From Arthrobacter sp. MA-N2 (GTDB lineage: Bacteria > Actinomycetota > Actinomycetes > Actinomycetales > Micrococcaceae), in contig NZ_KI912155.1 of assembly GCF_000517125.1 (NCBI RefSeq), positions 125,707 to 189,706 on the forward strand: DNA of 64,000 nt. The letters run 5' to 3'. A program made the translations under genes and the position numbers. Numbering within the stretch: position 1 is the stretch's first letter; each line of letters begins with the position of its first letter. The notes beneath the pieces are model-generated. The model did not search any database, was not told the DNA's origin, and saw nothing but the letters and a program-made list of their open reading frames with translations. Of the stretch, positions 1 to 11,799 are shown piece by piece.

Positions 1-280
1 GTTCCGCCAAACCTGCGGCCTCGCCGAAAAGATGCGTCTCGGACCACACCACCAAGTGGGCTATCCCAGGCAGGATGGCCATCGAACAACCTGGGCAAAT
101 ATAGGTTTTCTCGGCATTCCGCGCGGTCATGGTCCGGACCATCCAGTCGCCGTCGGGGGCGCTTTCTCTGCGGGCGATCCCCGAACGGGCACGTTCCAGA
201 TCCAGCTCGGGCGACTCGCCTGTGCGTTTCCAGCTTGCTTTGGCCGATTCGGTGCGTCGGGGGCGGTTGGAGCGGGGCAT
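1..280 (-). CDS. Small zinc-ribbon-like conserved protein (partial, 3' end cut off)
   Basis: Reading the minus strand from an ATG at 280 gives 93 codons that stay open to the window edge, so the C-terminus is missing. The N-terminus is basic (MPRSNRPRR), then comes an acidic helix (ELDLERAR), then [20 protein letters not shown], the first half of a probable zinc-binding cluster with the CPGC pair near residues 63-66. I recognise this as a small actinobacterial family that sits divergently from nucS and is often labelled 'ATP/GTP-binding protein', although no P-loop is visible. The second metal-ligand pair would lie beyond the edge. It is transcribed away from nucS and the two genes share about 57 bp of promoter region. 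Function unknown. Confidence 0.72.
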   Translation of the reverse strand, partial: MPRSNRPRRTESAKASWKRTGESPELDLERARSGIARRESAPDGDWMVRTMTARNAEKTYICPGCSMAILPGIAHLVVWSETHLFGEAAGLAE

Positions 281-337
281 GACTCCATTCTGCCGCAGTC
301 GCCGATCGTAAACCGCAGAGGAAGTAAAGTAGGGCGG

Positions 338-1033
338 GTGCGACTCGTCATAGCCCGCTGTTCCGTTGATTACGTTGGCCGCCTCAAGGCCCATCTCCCG
401 CTTGCCACCCGGCTCTTGCTCGTCAAAGCCGATGGTTCGGTGCTGGTCCACTCCGACGGCGGCTCCTACAAGCCGCTTAACTGGATGAGTCCGCCCGCCA
501 CCCTGCGGGTGACCTCGCCGGAGGAGGCTGAGGTGGAAGAGGGCGTCGTGGAGCAGTGGACGGTTCAGTCGGCCAAGACCGATGACAGGCTCATCATCAA
601 CATCTACGAGCAACTCCACGACACTGCCCACGATCTTGGCACAGACCCCGGGCTCATCAAGGACGGGGTCGAGGCCGATCTTCAGCGGCTGCTTGCAGAA
701 CAGATCGAAACCCTCGGTGCAGGTTATTCGCTCATCCGCCGCGAATACTTCACTGCCATCGGTCCGGTGGACATTCTCGCCAGGGACGGCGACGGCGGAA
801 CGGTCGCCGTCGAACTGAAGCGGCGCGGCGACATCGACGGCGTCGAGCAGCTCACACGCTACCTTGAGCTCCTCAACCGCGATCCGCTCCTGGCACCCGT
901 GCGAGGTATCTTCGCCGCCCAGCAGATCAAGCCGCAGGCGAAGGTCCTTGCCAACGACCGCGGAATCGACTGCATCACCTTGGACTATGACGCCATGCGC
1001 GGGGTAGACGACAGCGAGTCGCGCTTATTCTAG
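338..1033 (+). CDS. nucS: Endonuclease NucS (non-canonical mismatch repair)
   Basis: A 231-residue protein in the usual NucS size range. NucS cuts both strands at mismatched bases and replaces MutS/MutL repair in many Actinobacteria and some Archaea. The N-terminal half (about 1-110) is the DNA-binding/dimerisation domain. The C-terminal RecB-like nuclease domain shows D145, then the E159-x-K161 pair in VAVELKRR, and Q171 in EQLTRY, which fit the catalytic set. The protein ends in ...ESRLF, matching the hydrophobic C-terminal sliding-clamp motif known for NucS. The start chosen is GTG at 338 because the homologous region begins [12 protein letters not shown]; the open frame extends further upstream only by chance. 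It is a single gene followed by nagA after 73 bp. Confidence 0.94.
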   Translation: MRLVIARCSVDYVGRLKAHLPLATRLLLVKADGSVLVHSDGGSYKPLNWMSPPATLRVTSPEEAEVEEGVVEQWTVQSAKTDDRLIINIYEQLHDTAHDLGTDPGLIKDGVEADLQRLLAEQIETLGAGYSLIRREYFTAIGPVDILARDGDGGTVAVELKRRGDIDGVEQLTRYLELLNRDPLLAPVRGIFAAQQIKPQAKVLANDRGIDCITLDYDAMRGVDDSESRLF

Positions 1034-1106
1034 ATAATCCGCAGGTCCCTGCCTTCATCCTCGGTAAACCGGGTCAGAGGCAAGCAGCGGCAACTAGAAT
1101 CGAAGC

Positions 1107-2354
1107 ATGACTGTCCCAGACCGGCCTCTATCCTCTTCTGCGCCTGTGCGCCACCTGATCACCGGAACCATCGTCAGCGACGGTTCGGTGATCGAAGATG
1201 GCCTGGTGGCGGTGGAGGACGACCGTATTGCCTTCGCCGGTCCGGCTGCCGAATTCCACGAAGCAGCCTTCGAGGGTTTCGAGGAAACTCCCCGGACCGA
1301 TTTCCCGGCGGAACGGTACATCCTTCCCGGATTCGTGGACCTGCACTGCCATGGCGGCAACGGCGGCGACTTCCCGAGTGCCGATGAATCCTCCGCACGC
1401 AAAGCCATCGATTTCCTGCACCGGTCCGGAACCACCACCTTGCTCGCCAGCATGGTCACCGCATCCCGGGATGACCTCCTCCGCGGCATCGAGCTTTACG
1501 TACGCCTGGCCGACGAAGGACTCGTCACAGGAATTCATCTGGAGGGGCCTTTCCTTTCGCATGCCCGTTGTGGAGCGCAGAATCCCGCCTACCTGCTTGA
1601 GCCGGACCTGGATCTCATGAACGAGCTGGTTGAAGCCGCTGCCGGCAAGCTCGCCACTATGACCTACGCGCCGGAGCTTCCGGGCGCGGCGGCGCTGGTG
1701 GATCTGATGACGTTCCACGGCGTCACACCGTCTCTCGGCCATACGGATTGCGACGACGCAACGGCAGCCGCCTCGCTCACCGCAGCGCGGGAGGGCTTGG
1801 AATTCGCTGGTTTCGACGGCGTCAGCTCATTGCCGACTGTGACACATTTGTTCAACGGCATGCCTCCGATGCACCATCGCGCCCCCGGCCCTGTCGCAGC
1901 CTGCCTGCGCTCGGCCCAGGAAGGCAAAGCCGTGGTGGAACTGATTGCGGACGGCACCCACCTCGACCCAAGCACCGTGGCAACCGTGTTTCAGCTGGTG
2001 GGCGCCGCGAACGTCGTCCTCGTGACCGATTCAATGGCGGCGGCGGGACTCTCTGACGGAAACTACATGCTGGGGCCCTCCCCCGTAACCGTGACGGACG
2101 GCGTCGCTACCTTGGATGCCACAGGCTCGATCGCTGGCGGTACCGCCACCATGCTCGACGTCGTCCGGCGCACCGTTGCAGCCGGCGTCGGACTCGCCGA
2201 TGCGGTTTCCTCGGCGACCACGGTTCCCGCCGCAGTTTTGGGACTCTCGGATGAACTGGGCGGACTGCGCAGGGGCCTGCGGGCAGATCTCGTGGTCGTG
2301 GACAAGGAACTACAACTCGCCGGTGTATTGCGCAATGGAGATTGGCTGGCCTAG
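1107..2354 (+). CDS. nagA: N-acetylglucosamine-6-phosphate deacetylase
   Basis: A 415-residue amidohydrolase that removes acetate from GlcNAc-6-phosphate to give glucosamine-6-phosphate in the cytoplasm, for amino-sugar catabolism and cell-wall recycling. Family motifs are clear: the HCHG pair at H80/H82, the metal ligand E146 in HLEGPF, H212 in LGHTD, H247 in THLFNGM, and the catalytic Asp at about D308 in VTDSMAAAG. Length matches the family. The ATG at 1107 has only a weak Shine-Dalgarno (GAAGC). No nagB or sugar transporter lies nearby in the window, so it stands alone between nucS and cspA. Confidence 0.94.
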   Translation: MTVPDRPLSSSAPVRHLITGTIVSDGSVIEDGLVAVEDDRIAFAGPAAEFHEAAFEGFEETPRTDFPAERYILPGFVDLHCHGGNGGDFPSADESSARKAIDFLHRSGTTTLLASMVTASRDDLLRGIELYVRLADEGLVTGIHLEGPFLSHARCGAQNPAYLLEPDLDLMNELVEAAAGKLATMTYAPELPGAAALVDLMTFHGVTPSLGHTDCDDATAAASLTAAREGLEFAGFDGVSSLPTVTHLFNGMPPMHHRAPGPVAACLRSAQEGKAVVELIADGTHLDPSTVATVFQLVGAANVVLVTDSMAAAGLSDGNYMLGPSPVTVTDGVATLDATGSIAGGTATMLDVVRRTVAAGVGLADAVSSATTVPAAVLGLSDELGGLRRGLRADLVVVDKELQLAGVLRNGDWLA

Positions 2355-2594
2355 GCCGAATTCACCCACACCCAATGGCGAGAGCGCTTTCTTCCGTTAC
2401 CTTCTTTTTACTTAAAATTTGTCCGAATTCGTGAACAGACCGTTGACCTCCAGTATCCGCCATGAAAGTGTTGTAGCAGTCTTTGTGTAGGTGTGATTCA
2501 TGCTCGCAAGACGAGTTGCGAGCGTGAAGCTCCTGCGACACCACCCAAGCTTGGCTTGGACGGAAAACCAGGTCTTCTCGCGGAGTAACCAAGG

Positions 2595-2613
2595 CCGGCA
2601 CGCGGTGTGCCGG
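2595..2613 (+). promoter_or_regulatory. Hairpin in the cspA 5' untranslated region
   Basis: CCGGCAC (2595-2601) pairs perfectly with GTGCCGG (2607-2613) around a 5-base loop, about 30 bases before the cspA start. The 290 bases between nagA and cspA contain no gene. Cold-shock mRNAs commonly carry long structured leaders that change fold with temperature, so this stem may belong to such a leader. That role is inference, and the transcription start is not known. Confidence 0.35.
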
Positions 2614-2644
2614 ACTTAAAGTTCCACAATGAGGAGAAACAAAA

Positions 2645-2848
2645 ATGGCACTGGGCACCGTTAAGTGGTTCAACGCTGAAAAGGGCTTCGGCTTCATCAC
2701 CCCGGACGACGCAGAAGGCGACGTCTTTGTCCACTACTCCGAGATCCAGACCGGCGGATTCCGCACCCTCGACGAGAACCAGCGCGTTCAGTTCGAGATC
2801 GGTCAGGGCGCCAAGGGCCCGCAGGCCACCGGCGTCACGGCTGTCTAG
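2645..2848 (+). CDS. cspA: Cold-shock protein, CspA family
   Basis: A 67-residue single OB-fold RNA chaperone. Both RNA-binding motifs are present: KGFGFITP (RNP1) and VFVHYSEI (RNP2, here DVFVHYS). The start [12 protein letters not shown] is diagnostic. A strong Shine-Dalgarno GAGGAG lies 8 bases before the ATG. Such proteins bind single-stranded RNA and DNA and melt secondary structure, often being abundant at low temperature or in rapid growth. It is monocistronic: a long leader precedes it and a strong intrinsic terminator follows 35 bases after the stop codon. Confidence 0.96.
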   Translation: MALGTVKWFNAEKGFGFITPDDAEGDVFVHYSEIQTGGFRTLDENQRVQFEIGQGAKGPQATGVTAV

Positions 2849-2883
2849 TTAGACTGCTTGAATTCTGCTTCCGGGATTCAATG

Positions 2884-2914
2884 AAGGGGTTCCGCATTCG
2901 ATGCGGGACCCCTT
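2884..2914 (+). terminator. Intrinsic terminator of cspA
   Basis: A 14-bp stem (AAGGGGTTCCGCAT with ATGCGGGACCCCTT, one G-T wobble) closes on a 3-base loop and runs into TTT. It lies 36 bases after the cspA stop. It is a textbook rho-independent terminator on the plus strand. Confidence 0.88.
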
Positions 2915-2921
2915 TTTCCTT

Positions 2922-2987
2922 CCCAACTAACTCGCATTTGTTGTCGTTATGGGGCGTCAAAATGACAACAAATGCGAGCTAGTTGGG
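2922..2987. repeat. Intergenic palindromic repeat, family A
   Basis: Two 24-base arms, 2922-2945 and 2964-2987, are inverted copies with one mismatch. The arms carry the signature CTCGCATTTGTTGTC and its complement, and enclose an 18-base centre. It sits between the convergent ends of cspA and the aminoacyl-lipid synthase gene, directly behind the cspA terminator. From memory, similar palindromes are scattered at gene ends in Arthrobacter genomes. It could act as a bidirectional terminator or mRNA 3'-end stabiliser. Only one copy is present here, so its dispersal is not shown by this window. Confidence 0.75.
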
Positions 2988-2991
2988 TGGT

Positions 2992-5556
2992 TCAGGCGAC
3001 GAGCGTGCGGAGAAGCCTGGCAGTTTGCCGAACGGACAGTCCTGGCAAATATGCTCTGCTGAGTGCCGCGCCGATCGCCGGAATCGCCAAGCTGTCTTGG
3101 TAGTACATATACAAGGTCCTGTACTCCGGCTGGAACCTCGATTTGAAGCGCGCCAGCGAGCGGAATCCGTAAACAGGTTCCAAAGTCCTGCCCACGAGGT
3201 CGAGAATGCCCTCCATATCGGCTTCCCCGCCGGAGAATTCCGCAGTCTCCCCCGCCAAAGGTGAGCCCGACAAGGAAATGACTTCCACTCCCTGGCGCAA
3301 CTCCTGCACTGCCGATGCAATCATGAATTCCATCAGGCCCGGAAACGCATCGCCGCGCCGGCGCATGAAATCCAATGTCCAGCTGGTCACCTGGCCCGCA
3401 CGGAAAACCGGCAGCCAACTGGTGACCCCGTAGACAAACCCTTTGGCGTCAACGGCTACGCAACACAGCACTTCATCGTCCATCAGCTCATCCAGGGAAC
3501 CCAAGGTAAAGCCCATTTCAGGCACTTTCTTCCTGGCAGCCCATTCTTCGGACACCTCCCCGAGTTGGGAACGTATGTGCTGCGAGAATTCCGAATAGCG
3601 CCCCCACCGAGCTTCAACGCCGGCCTTCAGCGCACGGTTCTTTGCGGTGCGGACGTTTTGCCACGCCTTGCCCGTGAACTCAAGGTCGCGGATGGAGAGC
3701 CGGGTTTCCTGGGCCACGGCAATTCGGCGAAATCCCGTGGACTGCAACATCGGCCACAATTCCTCGGTGCAGGAGTAAAGACACGGAACCAATGCGTGAT
3801 GCGCGCAGTAGTCGAGAAACCCCTCGATCACGGTCTGGACTTGTCCCGGATCGCCAAACGGACCCGCGAGGGTCAGTGCAACGTTGCCATGCTGCTGATA
3901 GGCAATGCCGGCGTCCATTCCGGGAGTGAACCAGAACTTGTTCGGCTCCCACAACGCCATCCAGGAGAGTGACTCTCCGCCGCGCTTGACCAAATCCCTT
4001 GCCGCTAACCGTGCCGGATCGTCTCCCCCAGGACCGTGTTGCCGCTTGAGGAGCAGCGTCCACACCGCGGCAAGGGCCACAAGCCAGAAGACGATCCCCG
4101 ACCATGCGAACAATATTGATTCCGCGGCGCTGCGGTCCGCGAACACCCGGCCGAAAGCCGTGGGGATCGGTAAGGGAAGATACTGCCGGGCGAGTTCTGC
4201 GATGAGTCCCAGGATGCCGCCGTCGTGCGCCATTCCGCCTGCGCCGAGCCACGCCCCGGTGTACGCGCTCGCCAATACCAGCCATGTTCCGCCGACCAAC
4301 CAGGACATCTTCCTGCGAAGCGGTTGCCTAGACCCCACCACAAAGTTGCCCCTGAACAGGAAAAGCAGAATCGCCAGGATCAGCGGGACGAGCGCGAGGG
4401 TCAGGATATGGAACACCGCGGAGCCGAGGACAACAGTGCGTCCACGTCCTGGAAAATGTGGAATGCTGGCAAACAACACCAGATAGGCGAAGGACAATGC
4501 AACCACACCGAGTTGCACGCCGATGGCGATCTTCAGGGCCAAGCGGCGTCCTTGGCGCATGCCCACAGCACAAATCAAGAGAAGCAACGCGGGTACTACG
4601 GCGAGGGCTACGCCGGCTGGCCCGGGATAGCCCTGCCGTCCAAGTTCCAAACAACTGATGTCCACGGTCCCACCGCAATTCGCCTGCAGCTGGTTAAGTG
4701 TCGGAACGGGGTTCAAGACCATCTCTCGGAGCAACGCCAACGGCCCCGCCGGGCTCCGGAAAGCGCCAGCGACCAAGGGCCCGACGCCGAAAATCGCCAC
4801 CATGAGTGACAACAAGTTTCGCGTCTCACGTCTCGTGGCACGGTGGCTTGGTTGAATGCCCTGGTCGAGTTGGAAGCACAGCCCGGCCCCCAAGCCCAGC
4901 AGCGCACCTATCAGGGCCATGACAGAAGAAGGATCTCCGACGTAGAGAACCAGGAGGAGCACCAAGGATACAACCGTAGCCCTCAAGCGCCGACGCCAAA
5001 GAGTCGGCAGGAGGCCGCTGGCCGCGACCGAGACGAAGAGGGTTGCCGGAATGAGTCCCGAAGTTCTGGCGTCCATCATCCGTCCCAACCAACCGTCGTC
5101 AGCGTAGGCAGCGAGCTGAACCACCAACAGAAAAACGGTGACCGCGGCGAATTGGCCGCCAAGGAAGCCTGCTGCCGTGCGGAACCATCCGAGCTTGCGC
5201 TCTAAGGAGCCCAGCAACACAACGAGCATCAACGAGCTCGTCACGTAGTCGAAAGGGTTGTTGGCAAAGAACATCGAAGTCCAGATAGACCACCAATCCC
5301 CCGATCTTAATCCGCCACCGCTGACGCTCGTGAGGTGCCTCAACACCTCGGGTGTGAATCCGGTATCGCCGTCGAAAATCGCGGGAGCGAGAAGGTACAG
5401 CGCGAGTACCATCACCGTGAAGGGGATCGCACCAATATGGGTGGTTACTTTTCGAACCAGGGTCCGGGCAAGCGCTGCCACCATCTTCCGCCCTGGCCTG
5501 ATGTCCTCTGGACCCGCCGCCGGGCTGTGGGCCACCGGGGCTTCTTTGGTGCTCAT
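2992..5556 (-). CDS. MprF-like aminoacyl-phospholipid synthase with rhomboid-like membrane domain
   Basis: About 854 residues. The N-terminal 500 residues contain roughly a dozen membrane segments. The C-terminal part (about 530-850, from GESLSWMALWEPNKFWF) is a DUF2156/MprF catalytic domain of the GNAT-like fold. That domain moves an amino acid from aminoacyl-tRNA to phosphatidylglycerol or another lipid, lowering surface negative charge. The first membrane block resembles a rhomboid fold (WSIWTSMFFANNPFDYV, later GALLGLGAGL) but lacks a clear catalytic GxSG/His pair, so it is probably not a protease. The start is taken as the ATG at 5556 because it overlaps the upstream hydrolase stop as ATGA; another in-frame start lies 15 bases earlier. 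Which amino acid and lipid are used cannot be read from the sequence. Confidence 0.82.
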   Translation of the reverse strand: MSTKEAPVAHSPAAGPEDIRPGRKMVAALARTLVRKVTTHIGAIPFTVMVLALYLLAPAIFDGDTGFTPEVLRHLTSVSGGGLRSGDWWSIWTSMFFANNPFDYVTSSLMLVVLLGSLERKLGWFRTAAGFLGGQFAAVTVFLLVVQLAAYADDGWLGRMMDARTSGLIPATLFVSVAASGLLPTLWRRRLRATVVSLVLLLVLYVGDPSSVMALIGALLGLGAGLCFQLDQGIQPSHRATRRETRNLLSLMVAIFGVGPLVAGAFRSPAGPLALLREMVLNPVPTLNQLQANCGGTVDISCLELGRQGYPGPAGVALAVVPALLLLICAVGMRQGRRLALKIAIGVQLGVVALSFAYLVLFASIPHFPGRGRTVVLGSAVFHILTLALVPLILAILLFLFRGNFVVGSRQPLRRKMSWLVGGTWLVLASAYTGAWLGAGGMAHDGGILGLIAELARQYLPLPIPTAFGRVFADRSAAESILFAWSGIVFWLVALAAVWTLLLKRQHGPGGDDPARLAARDLVKRGGESLSWMALWEPNKFWFTPGMDAGIAYQQHGNVALTLAGPFGDPGQVQTVIEGFLDYCAHHALVPCLYSCTEELWPMLQSTGFRRIAVAQETRLSIRDLEFTGKAWQNVRTAKNRALKAGVEARWGRYSEFSQHIRSQLGEVSEEWAARKKVPEMGFTLGSLDELMDDEVLCCVAVDAKGFVYGVTSWLPVFRAGQVTSWTLDFMRRRGDAFPGLMEFMIASAVQELRQGVEVISLSGSPLAGETAEFSGGEADMEGILDLVGRTLEPVYGFRSLARFKSRFQPEYRTLYMYYQDSLAIPAIGAALSRAYLPGLSVRQTARLLRTLVA

Positions 5557-6824
5557 TTCGCGAGTCCCCACCGCGGAGCGAGGAACTCCATTGCAGCGGG
5601 AAGCTCCTGCACGGCCACAGCCCAGGAATGACCGACGCCTGCGACCGAAGCCTGCCTGACATCAAAGCCCGCACCGCGGGCTGCCACGGCAAGCTCGGTG
5701 GCAAAGCGGGTGAACGCGTCGTCAGCAGACCCCACGGCAATGAAGCCAGCCTGGCCGCGGTAGCTCCGCTTCCCCATCAGCGTCAGCGGAGTCAGTGCGT
5801 CGAAGGCCGCGGAGTCGCTGCCAAATGCGATCTGGACGGTCCGCTGGCGGTCCGGACCAAGCGAAGGCTCGCGCTCACCCGAGAGAGCGATAAAGGATGG
5901 ATAGATTTCAGGATGCAGAGTAGCCATCTGCAAGGCGCAGGTTCCCCCGAAGGAGAACCCGCCGACTGCCCACTTGCCGGGGTCGGCAGACGCTTTGAGC
6001 GTCGAGTTGATCCAACGCGGAACATCGATCGAGAGATAAGTGTCTGCACGTGCTATCCGGCTTTCCATGCACATGGTGTTCGCGGTGTCGGAACCATTGG
6101 GATCGACCACCACCACAACCGGCGCCACACCTCCGTTCCGGGCGGCGAAGGTATTCATGCCGGCCTCAAGCCGCCCTCCGACCAGCCAATCGGCGGGACG
6201 TCCAGGCTGGCCGGCAAACAAGACCAGGACGGGTAGTTGGCTGCGGCCGGACGTCCGGTAGGCTGCCGGTAAATAGATGAAAGCCTCCCGTGCCTTAAAA
6301 CCGGATTCGGTGCCTGGAATTGATGCCTTCCAGACTTCTCCGCGACCATGTGCAGACACGGGCGGGGTCTCGGGAACACCCTCATTGGAACCGACACGAA
6401 GCTCCGGGATCCGCGCTACTTTGTGGCCCAGAAGATCCGATGCTGTGTGGTTGAGACCAAAATAGCCGTTGATCTGAAGCGCTGCGAGGGACAAGACCGC
6501 GACGAACGAGACTGCGGCGACACTCCTGCCACGCCACGAAGAAGCACCAAACCGGAAAAGGAAGAGCATCAGCGCTGAGCAGGCAACCACCGACCACGCG
6601 AGGACATCAATGGGTAGATCCTCCGGGAACACGGTCAGAACGTTGACGAGCAGCCAATGAATGACTGCGATAACTCCTGTTGCCACGACAAGCGAAACAA
6701 CAATGGAAAGTATCCAGCGCCAGCTTCGCCGAAAGAGGAGGAATGCAGCGCCCAAGATTCCGGCACCAAGGATGGTCCAAAAGAATGGACCATCGACAAG
6801 GCTTACGGCATCAAGGAAGTCCAC
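5553..6824 (-). CDS. Membrane-anchored alpha/beta-hydrolase (esterase-D-like)
   Basis: 423 residues. Four membrane helices occupy about residues 12-140, then an extracytoplasmic alpha/beta-hydrolase domain follows. The nucleophile elbow is GFSFGG near residue 290, and the likely catalytic His is in GVGHSW near residue 400. Its stop codon overlaps the start of the MprF-like synthase by 4 bp, so the two are translationally coupled. In other bacteria, aminoacyl-phosphatidylglycerol synthases are paired with hydrolases that remove the amino acid again. This position and topology fit that role, which is inference. The GTG start at 6824 lies just 5 bases after the DUF2550 gene and has a closely spaced GAGGAG. 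Confidence 0.72.
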   Translation of the reverse strand: MDFLDAVSLVDGPFFWTILGAGILGAAFLLFRRSWRWILSIVVSLVVATGVIAVIHWLLVNVLTVFPEDLPIDVLAWSVVACSALMLFLFRFGASSWRGRSVAAVSFVAVLSLAALQINGYFGLNHTASDLLGHKVARIPELRVGSNEGVPETPPVSAHGRGEVWKASIPGTESGFKAREAFIYLPAAYRTSGRSQLPVLVLFAGQPGRPADWLVGGRLEAGMNTFAARNGGVAPVVVVVDPNGSDTANTMCMESRIARADTYLSIDVPRWINSTLKASADPGKWAVGGFSFGGTCALQMATLHPEIYPSFIALSGEREPSLGPDRQRTVQIAFGSDSAAFDALTPLTLMGKRSYRGQAGFIAVGSADDAFTRFATELAVAARGAGFDVRQASVAGVGHSWAVAVQELPAAMEFLAPRWGLAK

Positions 6825-6829
6825 TCTCC

Positions 6830-7261
6830 TCAGCGCCAGGTCCCGACGCCCACGACAGGGCCTGCTTCCAGCCAGGAAGACAACCCCGCATAAGCGTCAA
6901 ATCTCATCGCCAGCATGAACGACTGGCCTTCATGCCGGAGTTCCACGACGACGACATCAGGCTGAAGCTTGGTTCGCTCTTCTTCCGTGGGCTTCCGGCG
7001 CCCCAAGAGCTCCAAGGAACTGCGGCGGAAGCTGTGCTTCGGACGGAAGCTGAGGGAGAGCAGGCGGAACCACTCGAGCTCCGAGTCCTGGTAACGACAA
7101 ACCCCCATTCGCCAACTGTTTCCAGCCGTACAAATGGAGGCGTCAACCGTGCCCAGGGCACGCCGCAAATTGAAGCGGCGCACCCCGACGAGGCACAGTG
7201 TAAAGATCAGCAACGTAAACGCAGTTGCCAAGGCGATGAACGGAAGGGCAGATTCGTCCAT
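6830..7261 (-). CDS. DUF2550 family membrane protein
   Basis: 143 residues with one N-terminal membrane helix (LPFIALATAFTLLIFTLCLVGV), followed by a soluble domain with WRMGVCRYQDSELEWFRLLSLSFRPKHSF, typical of DUF2550. The gene follows atpC in many Actinobacteria, as here (10 bases away). Its biochemical role is unknown. I chose the ATG at 7261; a TTG lies one codon upstream. Five bases separate it from the hydrolase gene downstream, so transcription may run from the ATP synthase operon into the lipid-modification pair. Confidence 0.8.
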   Translation of the reverse strand: MDESALPFIALATAFTLLIFTLCLVGVRRFNLRRALGTVDASICTAGNSWRMGVCRYQDSELEWFRLLSLSFRPKHSFRRSSLELLGRRKPTEEERTKLQPDVVVVELRHEGQSFMLAMRFDAYAGLSSWLEAGPVVGVGTWR

Positions 7262-7271
7262 CAAGGTCTTG

Positions 7272-7556
7272 CTATCGGATCCCCGCAGTAGCTGAATCGC
7301 CCAACTGGGCGTTGTCAGCGACGATCACCACGCGGTTGTTGTCGACGGAGAAGAACCCACCGTCCACAGCTACCGAAAGGCGGTCTCCGGATACCGGCTC
7401 GATGGCCAGCTCGCCCTCAGCCAGAATGGCGAGGAGCGGCGAGTGGCCTGGCAGGATCCCGATCTCACCATCACTGGTGCGGGCCTTGACCATCTTGGCC
7501 GCACCGGACCACACAAAGTGGTCCGCTGCGACAATCTCAACCTCGAGCTCAGCCAT
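7272..7556 (-). CDS. atpC: F1 ATP synthase epsilon subunit
   Basis: 94 residues, the short actinobacterial form, covering only the N-terminal beta-sandwich (motif GEIGILPGHSPLLA). The long C-terminal helical hairpin seen in E. coli epsilon is reduced or absent, since the protein ends soon after VVIVADNAQLGD. Epsilon sits on the central stalk, couples rotation to catalysis and can restrain ATP hydrolysis. The start is the ATG at 7556, one base after the atpD stop; a longer in-frame extension runs inside atpD and is not used. Last gene of the canonical atp set. Confidence 0.95.
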   Translation of the reverse strand: MAELEVEIVAADHFVWSGAAKMVKARTSDGEIGILPGHSPLLAILAEGELAIEPVSGDRLSVAVDGGFFSVDNNRVVIVADNAQLGDSATAGIR

Positions 7557-7557
7557 G

Positions 7558-9986
<2,429 letters not shown>

Positions 9987-10079
9987 ACATTTCCTTTCCT
10001 AAGATCCCGATGGATCAGCGGCTAAGGCTTTGGCGAAGGTCCCGGACCTGCGTATTCCGCAGGCCCGGGAACCAATGCT

Positions 10080-11717
10080 CTAGCGCTTCTGCTTGACGAT
10101 CTTTTCCTGGTCGACTTCGCCGCCGGAAATCGCTTGGTGCTCTTCGTGGCCGGCACCAACCAAACGGTTGTCGCCTTCTCCGAAGAAGCCCTTCTTGAAG
10201 TCGATGATCGAGGACTTCAGCGCTTCAGCGGTGTCGTCGTCCAGGACGTTGGTCTGCGCCAGCGTGGTCAGGATAGAAGACTTGTGCTTGAGGTGCTCCA
10301 GGAACTCGGACTCGAAACGGCTGACGTCCTCAACCGGGACATCGTCCAAGTAGCCCTTGGTGCCGGCCCAGATGGACACAACCTGGTCCTCGACCGGGAA
10401 CGGCGAGTACTGCCCCTGCTTGAGCAGTTCCATCAGGCGGGCGCCACGGGTCAACTGCTGGCGCGAAGCGGCATCAAGGTCGGATGCGAACATCGCGAAC
10501 GCCTGCATGTCGCGGTACTGCGCCAAGTCCAGCTTCAAGGTACCGGACACCTTCTTCATGGACTTGACCTGAGCCGCGCCACCAACGCGGGACACGGACA
10601 CACCAACGTCAACAGCAGGGCGCTGGTTGGCGTTGAAGAGGTCCGACTGCAGGAAGATCTGGCCATCGGTGATCGAGATCACGTTGGTCGGGATGTAGGC
10701 CGAGACGTCGTTGGCCTTGGTTTCGACGATCGGAAGACCGGTCATCGAGCCTGCGCCCAGCTCGTCGGAGAGCTTGGCGCAACGCTCCAGCAGACGGGAG
10801 TGCAAGTAGAAGACGTCACCCGGGTACGCTTCGCGTCCCGGCGGGCGGCGAAGCAGCAAGGATACTGCGCGGTAGGCTTCGGCTTGCTTCGACAGGTCAT
10901 CGAAGATCACCAGTACGTGCTTGCCGCCATACATCCAGTGCTGGCCGATGGCCGAGCCCGCGTACGGAGCCAAGTACTTGAAGCCGGCCGGGTCGGATGC
11001 CGGCGAAGCCACAATCGTGGTGTATTCCAGCGCGCCGTGGTCTTCCAGGGTCTGCCGGACAGCGGCGATGGTGGAAGCCTTCTGGCCGACACCGACGTAC
11101 ACGCAGCGGACCTGCTTGGTCACATCGCCAGAAGCCCAGTTGGCCTTCTGGTTGATGATGGTGTCCACGGCGATGGCGGTCTTGCCGGTCTGGCGGTCAC
11201 CAATGATCAGCTGACGCTGGCCACGGCCGATCGGAATCATGGCGTCGATAGCCTTGAGACCGGTCTGCATGGGTTCATGAACCGACTTGCGCTGAGTCAC
11301 GCCCGGAGCCTGAAGTTCCAGTGCACGGGTGGTCTCGGCCTTGATCTCGCCGAGGTCGTCGATCGGCTGGCCCAGCGGGTCAACCACGCGGCCCAGGAAG
11401 GCGTCGCCTACCGGGACGGACAGGATTTCACCGGTGCGGTGGACTTCCTGACCTTCTTCGATACCCGTGAAGTCACCGAGGATGATGACGCCGATTTCGC
11501 GGACGTCGAGGTTCTGGGCCAAGCCCAGGGTGCCGTCTTCGAAGCGAAGCAGCTCGTTCGCCATGACCGAGGGAAGACCCTCAACACGGGCGATGCCGTC
11601 ACTTGCGGCGGTCACACGGCCGACCTCTACGCGCTCTGCGTTTCCGGGTTCGTAGGACGCCGCGAACTCGTTCAACGCATTACGGACGTCGTCGGCGTTG
11701 ATGGTCAATTCGGCCAT
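10080..11717 (-). CDS. atpA: F1 ATP synthase alpha subunit
   Basis: 545 residues from the ATG at 11717 ([15 protein letters not shown]), preceded by AGGGA at 6 bases. The frame could open 42 bases earlier, but [11 protein letters not shown] is not part of the family. The nucleotide-binding loop GDRQTGKT and the SVSRVGG alpha signature are present. Alpha subunits bind regulatory nucleotide and form the head with beta. The C-terminus carries an acidic/Gly tail ([15 protein letters not shown]) common in Actinobacteria. Confidence 0.98.
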   Translation of the reverse strand: MAELTINADDVRNALNEFAASYEPGNAERVEVGRVTAASDGIARVEGLPSVMANELLRFEDGTLGLAQNLDVREIGVIILGDFTGIEEGQEVHRTGEILSVPVGDAFLGRVVDPLGQPIDDLGEIKAETTRALELQAPGVTQRKSVHEPMQTGLKAIDAMIPIGRGQRQLIIGDRQTGKTAIAVDTIINQKANWASGDVTKQVRCVYVGVGQKASTIAAVRQTLEDHGALEYTTIVASPASDPAGFKYLAPYAGSAIGQHWMYGGKHVLVIFDDLSKQAEAYRAVSLLLRRPPGREAYPGDVFYLHSRLLERCAKLSDELGAGSMTGLPIVETKANDVSAYIPTNVISITDGQIFLQSDLFNANQRPAVDVGVSVSRVGGAAQVKSMKKVSGTLKLDLAQYRDMQAFAMFASDLDAASRQQLTRGARLMELLKQGQYSPFPVEDQVVSIWAGTKGYLDDVPVEDVSRFESEFLEHLKHKSSILTTLAQTNVLDDDTAEALKSSIIDFKKGFFGEGDNRLVGAGHEEHQAISGGEVDQEKIVKQKR

Positions 11718-11799
11718 CTGCAGTCCCTGCTCTCCTGTTTCGTGATCATCGTTGCTCACGATGACCGGTTTTTGTATCAGTTAAGTTGTGCTTGTCTGG

